Assembly: GCF_041206865.1 (NCBI RefSeq)
Contig: NZ_JBGEDP010000001.1
Coordinates: 3,224,001-3,288,000 of the forward strand
DNA: 64,000 bases
Direction of reading: 5' to 3'
DNA from: Mycobacterium sp. HUMS_12744610
GTDB taxonomy: Bacteria; Actinomycetota; Actinomycetes; Mycobacteriales; Mycobacteriaceae
The position numbers were made by a program, and so were the translations under genes. Shown in pieces: positions 34,497 through 45,029 of this stretch; position 1 is the first letter of the stretch; every line of letters begins with the position of its first letter. Under the pieces are notes generated by a model. It saw nothing but the letters and a program-made list of their open reading frames with translations, was not told where the DNA came from and did no database searches.

Positions 34497-35995
34497 CCGC
34501 CCCCAGAGGCACCGCGCGAAGCGCCCCCAGAGGCACCCTGTGGGGCGTCGGGCTGGGACCCGGTGACCCGGAGCTGGTGACCGTCAAGGCCGCCCGGGTG
34601 ATCGGCGACGCGGACGTGGTGGCCTATCACAGCGCCCGGCACGGTCACAGCATCGCGAGGGCAATCGCCGAGCCGTACCTGCGGCCCGGTCAGATCGAGG
34701 AGCACCTGATCTACCCGGTGACCACCCAGTCCACCGACCATCCCGGCGGCTACGCCGGGGCGCTGGAAGACTTCTACGCCGAGGCCACCCGCCGGATCGC
34801 GGCACACCTGGACGCCGGACGCAACGTGGCGCTGCTCGCCGAGGGCGACCCGCTGTTCTACAGCTCCTACATGCACCTGCACACCCGCCTGACGGAGCGC
34901 TTCGACGCGGTCATCGTGCCCGGGGTCACCTCGGTGAGCGCCGCCTCGGCGGCCATCGCCACACCACTGGTAGCCGGTGACGAGGTGCTGTCGGTGCTGC
35001 CGGGCACCCTGCCGGCCGCCGAACTGACCCGCCGGTTGGCCGACGCCGACGCCGCCGTGATCCTCAAACTGGGCAGGTCGTATTCCAATGTGCGGGAAGC
35101 GCTTTCGGCCGCCGGCAAGCTCGACGACGCATTCTACGTGGAGCGGGCCAGCACCCGCGGTGAACGCGTGCTGCCCGCCGCGGACGTCGACGCGAACAGC
35201 GTGCCCTACTTCTCGCTGGCCATGCTGCCGGGCGGGCGGCGGGACCGCGGCCCGGCAACCGGCGCGGTGGCGGTGGTGGGACTCGGGCCCGGCGACACCG
35301 ACTGGATGACGCCGCAGACCCGGCGGGAACTCGCGGCCGCGACCGATCTGATCGGTTACGCAGGCTACCTGGACCGCGTGCCCGCCCGCGACGGTCAGCG
35401 CCGACATCCCAGCGACAACACCGACGAACCCGCGCGGGCGCGGCTGGCGTGCTCGCTGGCCGAGCAGGGACATGCGGTCGCGGTGGTGTCCTCGGGCGAC
35501 CCGGGCGTGTTCGCGATGGCCACCGCCGTACTCGAAGAGGCCAAGCAGTGGCCGGGCGTTCAGGTGCGGGTCATTCCGGCGATGACCGCCGCCCAGGCCG
35601 TGGCCAGCCGGGTAGGCGCTCCGCTCGGTCACGACTACGCTGTGATCTCGCTGTCCGACCGGCTCAAACCGTGGGACGTCATCGCCGCCCGGCTGACCGC
35701 CGCCGCCTCCGCGGATCTGGTGCTGGCCGTGTACAACCCGGCGTCCAAATCGCGGACCTGGCAGGTCGGGGCGATGCGCGACATCCTGCTGGCTCATCGC
35801 GAACCGGGCACACCGGTGGTGATCGGCCGCGACGTCTCCGGGCCCGAGGAAACCGTCCGGGTCGTGCGGCTGGCCGACCTCGACCCCGCCGACGTCGACA
35901 TGCGCTGCCTGCTGATCGTCGGGTCCTCCCAAACGCAGTGGCACTCAGTCGATTCGGGTGACCGGGTGTTCACTCCACGGCGCTACCCGTTCTGA
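34493..35995 (+). CDS. cobIJ: Bifunctional CobIJ: precorrin-2 C20- and precorrin-3B C17-methyltransferase
   Basis: A 500-residue fusion of two SAM-dependent tetrapyrrole methylases. The N-half (about 1-245) is Cob[51 protein letters not shown]. The C-half is Cob[65 protein letters not shown]. The fusion is the mycobacterial arrangement (M. tuberculosis CobI, Rv2066). ATG 34493 overlaps the cobH stop; longer in-frame starts upstream lie within cobH and are rejected. A 15-bp unit (gcccccagaggcacc) occurs twice in the first 50 bases, giving a short repeated APRGT at the N-terminus. Confidence 0.95.
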   Translation: MTAPRGTARSAPRGTLWGVGLGPGDPELVTVKAARVIGDADVVAYHSARHGHSIARAIAEPYLRPGQIEEHLIYPVTTQSTDHPGGYAGALEDFYAEATRRIAAHLDAGRNVALLAEGDPLFYSSYMHLHTRLTERFDAVIVPGVTSVSAASAAIATPLVAGDEVLSVLPGTLPAAELTRRLADADAAVILKLGRSYSNVREALSAAGKLDDAFYVERASTRGERVLPAADVDANSVPYFSLAMLPGGRRDRGPATGAVAVVGLGPGDTDWMTPQTRRELAAATDLIGYAGYLDRVPARDGQRRHPSDNTDEPARARLACSLAEQGHAVAVVSSGDPGVFAMATAVLEEAKQWPGVQVRVIPAMTAAQAVASRVGAPLGHDYAVISLSDRLKPWDVIAARLTAAASADLVLAVYNPASKSRTWQVGAMRDILLAHREPGTPVVIGRDVSGPEETVRVVRLADLDPADVDMRCLLIVGSSQTQWHSVDSGDRVFTPRRYPF

Positions 35996-36135
35996 TCGCG
36001 CTCGGCCCCGTTCAGGGTCGGACGACCGGGATATCACCCCCGACGAAAATTGCCCGGTAGGCCGCGCGGCGAGCGAAGGTGTTGATGGCACGAAGCTACG
36101 GCTGTGGACCGGAAGAGATGCGCTGCGCACCTGTG

Positions 36136-39135
36136 TCAATGCGCGTGGCCCAGCCCCGGCCCCTCGCCGCCGCTGTGCGTCATGTCGCCAGAGAATTGGC
36201 TGCCGTCCTTCTGGGTGTCCGCCGCGGCGTTGCCCTCCGGGCGCCGGGACCTGACTGTCGTCGCGTCCGCGGGCTCACCCAACAGCAGCGAGCGGACCAG
36301 GCGACGCGGCCCGAACGGCCGCAGCATCTCGCTGGCCGGGCGGGGCCGCACCTTCAGCGGCCACCAGAACCAGCGGCCGAGCAGCGCGGCGATCGACGGC
36401 GTCATCAGCGACCGCACGATCAGGGTGTCGAACAACAGGCCCAGCCCGATCGTGCTGCCGGCCTGGCCGATCGAGCGCAGGTCGCTGGCGACCATCGACA
36501 TCATGGTGAAGGCGAACACCAGGCCCGCCGAGGTGACGACCCCCCCGGTCTCGCCCATCGAGCGGATGATGCCGGTTTTCAGGCCGGCGCCGATCTCCTC
36601 CTGGAACCGCGACACCAGCAACAGGTTGTAGTCCGAACCGACGGCCAACAGGATGATCAACCCGAACACCGGTGCGATCCAGTTCAGGTCCAGGCCGAGC
36701 AGGTGCTGCCACACCAGCACCGAGAGCCCGAAGGCCGCGCCCAGCGACAGCAGCACCGTGCCGACGATCACCAGGGACGCCACCAGGGCCCGCGTGATGA
36801 TCACCATCACGACGAAAATCAATGTGATCGCGGCAATCCCGACGATCAACAGGTCGAAATTGGCGCCCGACTGGATGTCGCGGTAGATGGCTGCCGTTCC
36901 GGCCAGGTAGAACCTGCTGTCGGTCAGAGTCGTCCCCTTCACCGCATGGTGGGCGGCCTCGAGTTCCGGCTTGACCGCGGCGATGCCCGCCGGGGTCGCC
37001 GGGTCCTTCTCGTGGGTGATGATGAACCGCGCTGCCTTCCCGTCGGGCGACAGGAAGAGTTTCAGGCCGCGCTGAAAGTCAGGGTTCTGGAACGCCTCTG
37101 GCGGCAGATAGAAGTAGTCCCCACTCCGGGACGCGTCGAACGCCTGGCCCATCGCGCTCGCGGTGTCGGTCATCTGCGACATCTGCGTGACCAGGCCGGA
37201 GAAGCTGCTGTGGATGGTGAGCAGGCTGCCCCGCATCGACTTCGCGACGGCGATGATCGGCGGGAACTGGGCCACCATCTGGGGCATGATCGCGTCGATG
37301 TTGTTGACGTCCTTGATCAGCGTGCTCATGTTCTGGCTGAACTTGTCGACGCCATCGATCGCCTCGAACACCGAGCGGGTCGCCCAGCAGACCGGGATGT
37401 TGTAGCAGTGCTGCTCCCAGTACAGGTAGCCGCGCAACGGCCGCGCGAAGTCGTCGAAGTCCGCCAGGTGGTCCCGCATCTCGTCCAGCGTCGTCTGCAT
37501 GTCATGCATGTCGCCGACCATGCGATGGGTCGAGTTGCTCATCCGCGCCATCAGCGCCTGCATGCGCTCCATCGACCCGATCATGGCGCCGAGATCGTCG
37601 CTCATCTTGAGCATGTCACCCATCCGGTCCTTCATGAACTGAAGGTTCTCCTGGATCGGGATCGACTGGGCGCTGATCTGAAACGGTATGGACGTGTGCT
37701 CGATCGGGCCGCCCAGCGGCCGGGTGATGCTTTGCACCATGGCGATTCCCGGCGAACGGAAGACGTCTTTGGCAACCCGGTCCAGGATGATCATGTCGCC
37801 GGTGTTCCGCATGTCGTGATCGCTCTCGATCATGAGGATGTCGGGATTCATCGTGGCCGCGCTGAAATGGCGCTCGGCGGCCTCATAGCCGACGTTCGAA
37901 GGCAGGTCTTTCGGGATGTAATAGCGGTCGTTGTAGCTGATCTTCATCGTCGGCATGATGAGGATGCCCACGATCGCGATGGCCAGCGAGGCCGCGAACA
38001 CCGGGCCGGGCCAGCGCACTGTCGCGGTGCCGATGCGCCGCCAGCCGTGGACTTTGACGGCGCGTTTCGGGTCCAGCAGGCCGAACCGGCTGGCCACGGC
38101 GACAACGGCCGGTGCCGCGGTGAGCGCGCCTGCGACCACGACCAGCAGCCCCAGCGCCGAGGGGATGCCCAGCGCCTTGAAGTACGACAGCCGCGCCAGG
38201 TGGAGGCAGAAGGTTGCGCCGGCGATCGTCAGCCCGGATCCCAAAATGATGTGGAAGGTGCCGCGGAACATGCTGTAGTAGGCCGCTTCCCGGTCCAGAC
38301 CGGCCTGACGCGCTTCCTGGTATCGGCCGATGAGGAAGATCGCGTAGTCGGTTCCCGCCGCGATCGCCAACGAGGACAGCATGGCGACGACGAACGTCGA
38401 GAACCCCAGCAGGTCGTAGTTGCCGAGTATCGCGACAAGGCCCCTGGCCGTGCCCATCTCGAAACCGACCATGACCAGGACGAGCAGCACCGTGCTGATG
38501 GAACGGTAGGCGATGAACAGCATGATCATGATGACCACGCCCGTCACGCCCATCATCACGAACATGCTCTTGTCGGCGGCTTCGTTCATGTCCGTCGTCA
38601 GTGCCGCCGGGCCGGTGAGGTAGACCTTGAGTCCCTGGGGCGGCGATGAGTGGTCGATGGTCTCCCGGACCGCTTTGACGGACTCGTTGCCCAGCGTGCT
38701 GCCCTGGTCGCCGGCCAGGTTGAGTTGAACGTAGGCGGCTTTACCGTCCCGGCTCTCCACACCGGCGGCGGTGAGCGGATCTCCCCATACGTTCTGGACG
38801 TGCTGCACGTGCTTGTGGTCGGCCTGCAGCTTCTTCACCAGGCCGTCGTAGTAGCGGTGTGCGTCCGGGCCGAGTTTGTGATCGCTCTCCAGGACGATCA
38901 TCGCGATGCTGTCGGAGTCGGACTCGTGGAACGTCGCGCCGATGCGCTTGGCGGCGATCATCGCCGGCGCATCCCCGGGCGACATCGTGACCGCGTGATT
39001 TCTGGCGACCGACTCGATCGGCGGCACGAGCAGGTTGACGGCCGCGGTCAGCAGCAACCACCCAATGATGATCGGGACCGCGAAGTTGCGGACGAAGCGC
39101 ATGAATTTCGGGCGCGTTTCGGTGTCTGTGTTCAT
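36136..39135 (-). CDS. MmpL family RND transporter (MmpL4/5 type)
   Basis: A 999-residue RND-superfamily lipid/siderophore transporter. Twelve membrane segments are arranged as 1+5, a large periplasmic domain with Met/Asp-rich coiled-coil helices (about 480-660), then 1+5. Proton-relay Asp-Tyr pairs appear in both halves (GTDYAIFLIGRYQEA and GSDYNLLLVSRFQEE). The presence of an mmpS directly upstream and the coiled-coil loop fit the MmpL4/5 type (siderophore or drug export), but the cargo cannot be read from sequence. ATG 39135 overlaps the mmpS stop (ATGA). The C-terminus is soluble and His/Gly-rich (HSGGEGPGLGHAH). Confidence 0.93.
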   Translation of the reverse strand: MNTDTETRPKFMRFVRNFAVPIIIGWLLLTAAVNLLVPPIESVARNHAVTMSPGDAPAMIAAKRIGATFHESDSDSIAMIVLESDHKLGPDAHRYYDGLVKKLQADHKHVQHVQNVWGDPLTAAGVESRDGKAAYVQLNLAGDQGSTLGNESVKAVRETIDHSSPPQGLKVYLTGPAALTTDMNEAADKSMFVMMGVTGVVIMIMLFIAYRSISTVLLVLVMVGFEMGTARGLVAILGNYDLLGFSTFVVAMLSSLAIAAGTDYAIFLIGRYQEARQAGLDREAAYYSMFRGTFHIILGSGLTIAGATFCLHLARLSYFKALGIPSALGLLVVVAGALTAAPAVVAVASRFGLLDPKRAVKVHGWRRIGTATVRWPGPVFAASLAIAIVGILIMPTMKISYNDRYYIPKDLPSNVGYEAAERHFSAATMNPDILMIESDHDMRNTGDMIILDRVAKDVFRSPGIAMVQSITRPLGGPIEHTSIPFQISAQSIPIQENLQFMKDRMGDMLKMSDDLGAMIGSMERMQALMARMSNSTHRMVGDMHDMQTTLDEMRDHLADFDDFARPLRGYLYWEQHCYNIPVCWATRSVFEAIDGVDKFSQNMSTLIKDVNNIDAIMPQMVAQFPPIIAVAKSMRGSLLTIHSSFSGLVTQMSQMTDTASAMGQAFDASRSGDYFYLPPEAFQNPDFQRGLKLFLSPDGKAARFIITHEKDPATPAGIAAVKPELEAAHHAVKGTTLTDSRFYLAGTAAIYRDIQSGANFDLLIVGIAAITLIFVVMVIITRALVASLVIVGTVLLSLGAAFGLSVLVWQHLLGLDLNWIAPVFGLIILLAVGSDYNLLLVSRFQEEIGAGLKTGIIRSMGETGGVVTSAGLVFAFTMMSMVASDLRSIGQAGSTIGLGLLFDTLIVRSLMTPSIAALLGRWFWWPLKVRPRPASEMLRPFGPRRLVRSLLLGEPADATTVRSRRPEGNAAADTQKDGSQFSGDMTHSGGEGPGLGHAH

Positions 39136-39563
39136 CCGGCTTTCACCAAGCAAGAGGTTTGGGCGTGGTGGCCGTCCGCCGACCGCTCGTCTTTGACCTC
39201 GCCGTTGACAGTGATGCGGCACCCGATGGTGTCGCTGTTACCTTGTGCCACCAGGTTGGCGATCACCGCCGGCACCGTGGTGCTGATCGTGTAGGTCCAG
39301 GGCAGGCTGGTGAAGTTCGCCTGCTCCGGCTGGGCGCTCATGTCCAGGTAGCTCACGCTCCCGACCGTGTCAGCGGGCCCGTAGACCTCGTATGTCACCC
39401 GCTTGACGTGGGATGGTTTGAGCGGTTCGGCGCTGCTGCCGGTGGCCGTGAAGATTTCGTCGGAGCCGAACACGCCGCGAAGATTGATAACCGCGACAGC
39501 ACCCAGGGCGACTGCCACCGCGACGACGAGAGGTACCCAAGCCTTCTTGAGAAAGGCCAACAT
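39132..39563 (-). CDS. MmpS family accessory membrane protein
   Basis: A 143-residue protein: short cytoplasmic start (MLAFLKKAW), one membrane helix (VPLVVAVAVALGAVAVINL), then a periplasmic beta-sandwich domain (HVKRVTYEVYGPADTVGSVSYLD, PWTYTIS, CRITVNGEVKDERS, a Cys pair probably disulfide-bonded). MmpS proteins assist the MmpL encoded next to them. The pair is translationally coupled by a 4-bp overlap. A possible promoter with a metal-regulator-like box lies 160 bp upstream. Confidence 0.92.
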   Translation of the reverse strand: MLAFLKKAWVPLVVAVAVALGAVAVINLRGVFGSDEIFTATGSSAEPLKPSHVKRVTYEVYGPADTVGSVSYLDMSAQPEQANFTSLPWTYTISTTVPAVIANLVAQGNSDTIGCRITVNGEVKDERSADGHHAQTSCLVKAG

Positions 39564-39722
39564 CGGGGGTTCCTTTCGCTCGCGGTCTGGTTAAACCGGG
39601 TTTGCTCATCGGCAGTTTCACCCCTGCGCCATTGCAGCTGATAGGGCCATTCGACCCTGTGGGCAGTGGTCTTCAGCCATCTGACGTGCGGTTTGTTGCC
39701 TGGTTACGCGCCCGCAGCACAA

Positions 39723-39746
39723 TTTATACCATACCCCCCACCGTAT
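39723..39746 (-). promoter_or_regulatory. Possible promoter with CsoR-like box upstream of mmpS-mmpL
   Basis: On the minus strand a TATAAAT (-10-like) is directly preceded by ATACGGTGGGGGGTAT (plus strand 39731-39746, ATACCCCCCACCGTAT). A G-run bracketed by ATAC and GTAT resembles CsoR-family operators, which usually overlap -10/-35. The regulator is not in this window and the match is by eye. Confidence 0.25.
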
Positions 39747-39827
39747 TCCGGGCCGCCGCCTCGCGAACCCCGCGCGCGCATCCGGCGCACCTTCAGGTCA
39801 CCCGTTCCAACAGTATTAAACAGCTTG

Positions 39828-41354
39828 TCAGCAGGCCGGATTCGGCAGATGCCCACCCCAGCTGCCGGGCAGCATCGGCACGACCGGGCCCTCGGTCATG
39901 CCGTCGCCGGACAGTGTCATCAATCCGGCAGCCGGCGGGACATCGGATTCCGCTGCGGCCCCGGCAGATCCGAGCGGCCCCGCACCCGGCCCGGACGCCG
40001 TGGCCGGTACCGACGGTGCGGAGTCGCTCGCCTCCATGAACTCGTAGCGGTGCGCGTGATCCTCGACGGACGCCGCGAGACCGCGGCGCGCCCGCGCCCG
40101 CCCGTTGACCACGGCCGAGGACGCGGGGGCGGCCGCGACGTCCGGCGCCGACTCGGCGACCCCACGACGCGCTCGGCCGCCGGCGGCGGCACGCGCCGAC
40201 AGCCTCCCCGACAGGCCCACGGCGTACACGGCGTCAGGCATGACCGCGCCGGGCCCGTCGGGGGCCGTTGGACCGAACCCCGTCCCCGGCCCGCCATCGA
40301 CCGGTGCCCCGACGGGCGTCGCCGCCGTGCCAGGCATGCCCGGGCTCGGAGCCGCCGCCGCTCCGCCGGGCCCGGCGGCGAGACCGCCCGGCAGCGCGGC
40401 AGCCGCTGCCCCCGCCGCCGGCGCGGCCAGGGGAATCGACAGCGGAAGCGCGATGCCTGCCGCGGCCGCGGCGGCGGCCGCCACGGCAGCACCCTCCGCA
40501 GCCGAAACGACGGCGGCCAGCGCCGGAGCCAGCGATACGGCCAGTTGGATCGCCTGCTGGCCCAAGGGCCAGAAGATCATCAACGTGTGGAACATCGCCC
40601 AGCCCAGCGCGCCGGCCAGGGTCGGGGTCATGCCGGGGAGCTGCAGCAGCGCGGAGCTGAGCCCGTTGACGAAGGGCGCCGCGGGTATGGGCCAGCCGCC
40701 CGGGTTCAGCTCCTTGGAGACCGGCCAGGCGAATTTCGAGGTGTACTGCTTGATCGCGGCTGCCAGCTGGTCCTGCCAGGACTGGGCGGCAGCGGCGCTC
40801 GGTGCGGCCGCCGTGGCCGTGGCGACGATCTGCGGCGCGGGCGCGGTCGCGGGCACCGCGGCCAGCGCCGCTTCGGCGACCAGCTGGTAGGTCGCCATCG
40901 TCTCGGCGGCTTGCAGCCACATGCGTGTGTAGTCGGCCTCGTTGACGGCGAGCGGAATCGCGTTGATGCCGAAGAAGTTCGTGGCCAGCAACGCCGCGTG
41001 GGCCGCGTGGTTTGCTGCGAGTTCGGCTGGCGTGGGCATGGCGGCGAGCGCGACGCCGTAGGCGTTGGCGGCCGTCTTGTGCAGTGCGGCCGCGGCTTCG
41101 CTCTTGGCCGCGCTCTCGAGCAGCCAGTCCAGGTACGGAACGTGGGCTGCCAGATACCGTTCCGCGCCGGGGCCGTCCCACGCGTGTCGCACCGCACCGA
41201 GAAGCGCGCCGAGTTCATCGGCGGCCGCGGCATATTCGGTGCTCATCGACGACCATGCCCCCGCCGCGGATTGCAACGGCCCAGCGCCCGGGCCGCTGTT
41301 TAGCAAGGCCGAGTGCACCTCCGGGGGCAGGGCCAGCCAGACGGGGGCGATCAT
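39828..41354 (-). CDS. PPE family protein, PPW-like C-terminus
   Basis: A 508-residue PPE protein starting [20 protein letters not shown], the standard N-terminal motif, with the helical PPE domain to about residue 180 (WxG-like segment [12 protein letters not shown]). A hydrophobic Ala/Gly-rich middle (about 250-350) follows. The C-terminus [20 protein letters not shown], later PMLPGSW, resembles the PPE-PPW subgroup. PPE proteins are exported by ESX type VII systems, usually with a PE partner; none is adjacent. Same strand as mmpS-mmpL (264 bp gap). In-frame starts upstream (to 41588) run into cobK and lack PPE similarity, so ATG 41354 is chosen. It lies inside the cobalamin gene block. Confidence 0.9.
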   Translation of the reverse strand: MIAPVWLALPPEVHSALLNSGPGAGPLQSAAGAWSSMSTEYAAAADELGALLGAVRHAWDGPGAERYLAAHVPYLDWLLESAAKSEAAAALHKTAANAYGVALAAMPTPAELAANHAAHAALLATNFFGINAIPLAVNEADYTRMWLQAAETMATYQLVAEAALAAVPATAPAPQIVATATAAAPSAAAAQSWQDQLAAAIKQYTSKFAWPVSKELNPGGWPIPAAPFVNGLSSALLQLPGMTPTLAGALGWAMFHTLMIFWPLGQQAIQLAVSLAPALAAVVSAAEGAAVAAAAAAAAGIALPLSIPLAAPAAGAAAAALPGGLAAGPGGAAAAPSPGMPGTAATPVGAPVDGGPGTGFGPTAPDGPGAVMPDAVYAVGLSGRLSARAAAGGRARRGVAESAPDVAAAPASSAVVNGRARARRGLAASVEDHAHRYEFMEASDSAPSVPATASGPGAGPLGSAGAAAESDVPPAAGLMTLSGDGMTEGPVVPMLPGSWGGHLPNPAC

Positions 41355-41566
41355 CGGGGCCGGACTTCGGAACCGAACAGCGACACGGGGACCCCTTGTT
41401 TGCCGGCGATGCTTGTCTTCACTGGTCGGTTGGCCGGCGACTTTGGTTCCCGTCGGTTCTCCGAGGTCGCACGACCGTGGCTGGGCCGCGATCGGCGTCG
41501 GCCTGCGCCAGGTGGCGTTCGCGGCCGGGCAGATCAGCGGCATCGAAAGCGGCGCTTGGCCGGCGA

Positions 41567-42292
41567 TCAGCCGAGCCCGGTCACCCATTCAGCGGCCTCA
41601 TCGATGGTTCCGACGGCGCGCACGCCCGCCGGCAGCGCCGGCCGCGCCACCATCACGACAGCGACATCCAGCGCGGCGGCGGCATCCAGCTTCGCCCGGG
41701 TCATGTCCCCGCCGCTGTTCTTCGTCACCAACGCGTCGATGCGGTGATCGCGCAACAGGGCGAGCTCGTCGTCATAGCGATACGGACCGCGGGAAAGGAC
41801 CAGGCGATGACGGCGCGGCAGCACGGCCCCGTCCGGGGTGGTCACCGCGCGGATCAGAAACCACGCGTCGCTGCCGGCGAATGCCCCGACGCCCGACCTG
41901 CCCGTGGTGAGAAAGACCCGCGAATAGCTCTGCGCGGCGACGACTTCGGCCGCTTCGGTGTCGGACGCGACGACGATGGCCGCACCCGGGTCCCAGGCGG
42001 GGCGGGCCAACACCAGGTGTGGCACGCCTACTTGGCGGCACACCTGGGCGGCGTGGGCGGTCATCGTAGCCGCGAACGGGTGGGTGGCGTCGACGACGGC
42101 GTCGATGCCCTCGTCGTGCAGCCAGCGCCGCAGCCCGTCGACGCCGCCGAATCCGCCGATGCGCACCGGCCCGACCGGCAGGGCCGGGTCGGGCACACGA
42201 CCGGCCAGCGAGCTAACGATGTCGACCCGTGGATGCAGGGCCCGGGCCAGTGCCCGCGCCTCGGCGGTGCCGCCGAGCAGCAATACCCGCAT
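41567..42292 (-). CDS. cobK: Precorrin-6A reductase CobK
   Basis: A 241-residue NAD(P)H-dependent reductase: [16 protein letters not shown] (nucleotide loop), [42 protein letters not shown] and [18 protein letters not shown] are all CobK/CbiJ family segments. It reduces precorrin-6A to precorrin-6B. Its ATG overlaps the cobM stop (TGATG). Last gene of the cobL-cobM-cobK run. Confidence 0.95.
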   Translation of the reverse strand: MRVLLLGGTAEARALARALHPRVDIVSSLAGRVPDPALPVGPVRIGGFGGVDGLRRWLHDEGIDAVVDATHPFAATMTAHAAQVCRQVGVPHLVLARPAWDPGAAIVVASDTEAAEVVAAQSYSRVFLTTGRSGVGAFAGSDAWFLIRAVTTPDGAVLPRRHRLVLSRGPYRYDDELALLRDHRIDALVTKNSGGDMTRAKLDAAAALDVAVVMVARPALPAGVRAVGTIDEAAEWVTGLG

Positions 42293-43047
42293 CAGTGCCT
42301 GGTTCCCCGGGTCCGCCCGCTCGAGTACAGGTAGCTGTCGGTGAACCCCTGCGCGGCCAGCACGTCACCGACGACGATGACGGCGGTCCGGGTGACACCG
42401 GCGTCGTGCATCTGCCCGGCGATGTCGGCGAGCGTGCCGCGCAGCACGCTCTCCTTCGGCCAGCTTGCGAAAGCCACCACCGCAGCCGGCGTTTCGGGGC
42501 GGTAGCCGCCCGCGAGCAGCTGCGGGACGATGGCATCGATCTGGGCGGCGGCCAGGTGCAGGACCAGGGTGGCGCCGGACCGGGCGAGCGCGGTCAGGTC
42601 CTCCCCGGGCGGCATGGGGGTCGACAGCGTGGCGACCCGGGTCAGCGTCACGGTCTGCGCCACCCCGGGAACGGTCAGCTCTCGCTTCAGCACGGCAGCG
42701 GCCGCGGCGAAAGCCGGAACGCCGGGCACGATCTCGTAGCCGATGCCCACGGCGTCGAGCCGACGGCACTGCTCGGCCACGGCGCTGTAGAGCGACGGAT
42801 CGCCGGAGTGCAGCCGCGCCACGTCGTGACCGGCGGCGTCCGCGTCGGCCAGCTCCGCGACGATCTGTTCGAGCGTGAGCGGTCCGGTGTCAACGACTTT
42901 CGCATCGGGGGGGCACAGCGCCAACAGGTCGTCGGGCATGATCGATCCGGCGTAGAGGCATGTCCCGCATCGCTGCAGGATTCGCTGCCCGCGCACGGTG
43001 ATCAGGTCCGCGGCGCCGGGACCCGCGCCGATGAAGTAGACCGTCAC
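42292..43047 (-). CDS. cobM: Precorrin-4 C11-methyltransferase CobM
   Basis: A 251-residue SAM-dependent tetrapyrrole methylase: VYFIGAGPGAADLITVRG, CLYAGSIMPDDLL, LHSGDPSLYSAVAEQ, VPGVPAFAAAAAVL, VAFASWPKESVLRGTL. It methylates C11 of precorrin-4. The GTG at 43047 is preferred because it overlaps the cobL stop by four bases (GTGA) and begins exactly at the conserved TVYFIGAGPG; longer in-frame starts extend deep into cobL. Confidence 0.95.
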   Translation of the reverse strand: MTVYFIGAGPGAADLITVRGQRILQRCGTCLYAGSIMPDDLLALCPPDAKVVDTGPLTLEQIVAELADADAAGHDVARLHSGDPSLYSAVAEQCRRLDAVGIGYEIVPGVPAFAAAAAVLKRELTVPGVAQTVTLTRVATLSTPMPPGEDLTALARSGATLVLHLAAAQIDAIVPQLLAGGYRPETPAAVVAFASWPKESVLRGTLADIAGQMHDAGVTRTAVIVVGDVLAAQGFTDSYLYSSGRTRGTRH

Positions 43048-44216
43048 CGCGTCACCGACCATTGGGTGACCGGGTACTGCGGGCGCCAGCCGGTGAACTC
43101 GCCCAGCGGCTCGCCCTGGTAGTGCTGGAAACGTCGCAGCAGTCCACCGAATCGCGAATGCGCGTGGATCAGCGCGGCTTCCGATTCGGCGGTGACCACG
43201 TTGGCGACCAAGCGCCCGCCCCGGGGCAAGTTGTCGAAGCATGCGTCGAGCAGACCCGGTTGGGTCAGCCCGCCGCCGACGAAGATCGCCGACGGGGTTT
43301 CGGCCCCGTCGAACGCCCGTGGCGCGTCGCCGCGCACGTCGATGGTCACGCCCGAGGCGACGGCGTTGAATTTGACGTTCTCGCGGCGTTTCCCGTCGCG
43401 CTCGAACGCGACCGCGCTGCAGCCCGGCCAGCTGCGGCACCACTCGACACCGATGCTGCCCGATCCCGCGCCGACGTCCCACAACCGCTCCCCCGGCCGC
43501 GGCGCCAGCGCCGCCAGGGTCACCGCACGCATCGCGTGTTTGGTGATCTGGCCGTCATGCACGAACGCGTCGTCGGGCAGCGGCGAGATGCGTTCGTCGG
43601 GCAGGTAGTGGATGGCGATCACGTGGAGATCGTCGATATCCGGCGGGGCGTTGTGGGCCCACTGCCCCGCGGTGCCGTCGCGGCGGCGTTCGCCCGGGCC
43701 GCCGAGTTGTTCGAGGGTGGTCATCGAGGAATCGCCGCGGCCGTGGGCGTGCAGCAGTCCCGCCAGCGTTGCGGGCGTGGTGTGGTCGCGCGAGAGCACG
43801 ATCGCCCGGCCGCCGCGGCGCACCGCGGTGTCGGGCCGCGCGGTGACCAGGCTGATCACCTCGGTGTCGTGGACGTTCCAGCCCATCCGGGCGCAGGCGA
43901 GCGCGACCGACGAGACGTGCGGCAGGACGGTGACTTCGCCTGCTCCGAACATGCGGACGAGGGTGCCGCCGACGCCGTGCATCAGCGGGTCGCCGCTGGC
44001 CACGACGTGGACGTCGAGGCCGGCCTCGACGGGCAGCTGCCGCAGGGCGGGCAGCATCGGCGACGGCCACTCCCGACGCTCGGCGGTGACGGTGGCGTCG
44101 AGCAGGGCGAGTTGCCTCTTTGCGCCGTAAATTACGGTGGCTCTTGCCAATTCGGAGCGTGACACCGACGACAGGCCCGCCATGCCGTCGGCGCCGATGC
44201 CGACCACGACGATCAT
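43044..44216 (-). CDS. cobL: Precorrin-6Y C5,15-methyltransferase (decarboxylating) CobL
   Basis: A 390-residue fusion of a CbiE-type methylase (1-200: VVVGIGADGMAGL, VASGDPLMHGVGGTLV, PHVSSVALACARMGW) and a CbiT-type methylase (200-390: HDGQITKHAMRAVTLAAL, LWDVGAGSGSIGVEW as SAM loop, AIFVGGGLTQPGLLD). It methylates C5 and C15 and removes the C12 acetate carboxyl. First gene of the cobL-cobM-cobK run; all joins overlap. Confidence 0.96.
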   Translation of the reverse strand: MIVVVGIGADGMAGLSSVSRSELARATVIYGAKRQLALLDATVTAERREWPSPMLPALRQLPVEAGLDVHVVASGDPLMHGVGGTLVRMFGAGEVTVLPHVSSVALACARMGWNVHDTEVISLVTARPDTAVRRGGRAIVLSRDHTTPATLAGLLHAHGRGDSSMTTLEQLGGPGERRRDGTAGQWAHNAPPDIDDLHVIAIHYLPDERISPLPDDAFVHDGQITKHAMRAVTLAALAPRPGERLWDVGAGSGSIGVEWCRSWPGCSAVAFERDGKRRENVKFNAVASGVTIDVRGDAPRAFDGAETPSAIFVGGGLTQPGLLDACFDNLPRGGRLVANVVTAESEAALIHAHSRFGGLLRRFQHYQGEPLGEFTGWRPQYPVTQWSVTR

Positions 44217-44247
44217 AAGCGCCGCTCAGCATATTCGGCGGTGCGGA

Positions 44248-45012
44248 TCATCGGGGCATCCTGCGCCACACGAACTGCGGCAACAACCGCATCGCGAAGA
44301 ACACCGGCCGCAGCGCCCACGGGATCCACACGGTGCGCCGCCCCTTTGCCAGCGCGCGCGCGGTGGCCTCGGCCACCTGCTGCGGGGTGCTGGACAGCGG
44401 CGCTGGCGACATGCCCTGCGTCATGCGCCCGATCACGAACCCCGGGCGGACGATCAGCAGGCTGACGCCGCTGCCGTGCAGCGCGTCGGACAGGCCGCTG
44501 GCGAAGCCGTCCAGACCCGCCTTGGCCGAGCCGTACACGTAGTTGGCGCGGCGCACCCGGATCCCGGCCACCGAGGAGAACACAACCAGCGCGCCCTTGC
44601 CGGCTTGACGCATCGCCGTCGCCAAGTGGGTCAGCATGCTGACCTGCGCGACGTAGTCGGTGTGCACGACGGCGGTGGCGTGGGCGGCGTCGACTTCGGC
44701 GCGGGCCTGGTCGCCCAGGATGCCGAAGGCCAGCACGGCGGTCGCGATGGGGCCGTGCTCGTCGACGACCGCAGCGACGAACGGGCCGTGCGAGGCCAGG
44801 TCGTCGGCGTCGAACTCTTCGGTGTGCACCGCAGCCGCGCCGGCGGCTTTCAGCGTGGTGACCTGCTCGTCGAGCCGGTCGGCGTGGCGGGCGGCGAGCA
44901 CCACCGTCGCGCCGGGAGCCAGGCGGCGGGCGAGTTCGACGCCGATCTCGCTACGGCCGCCCAGGATCAGTATCGGGCCTGCGCCCGTGTCATCCACGGC
45001 TGCGATTATCAC
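44248..45012 (-). CDS. Short-chain dehydrogenase (Rv2073c-like)
   Basis: A 254-residue classical-type SDR with cofactor loop [11 protein letters not shown] (GGRSxIG rather than TGxxxGIG), [30 protein letters not shown] (catalytic Ser, Tyr and Lys in YxxxK) and [12 protein letters not shown]. This variant loop and the C-terminal region resemble DprE2-like SDRs. Substrate unknown. It lies upstream of cobL on the same strand (31 bp gap), as Rv2073c does in M. tuberculosis. Confidence 0.88.
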   Translation of the reverse strand: MIIAAVDDTGAGPILILGGRSEIGVELARRLAPGATVVLAARHADRLDEQVTTLKAAGAAAVHTEEFDADDLASHGPFVAAVVDEHGPIATAVLAFGILGDQARAEVDAAHATAVVHTDYVAQVSMLTHLATAMRQAGKGALVVFSSVAGIRVRRANYVYGSAKAGLDGFASGLSDALHGSGVSLLIVRPGFVIGRMTQGMSPAPLSSTPQQVAEATARALAKGRRTVWIPWALRPVFFAMRLLPQFVWRRMPR

Positions 45013-45029
45013 CTGCGCTAGCGTGGGCG

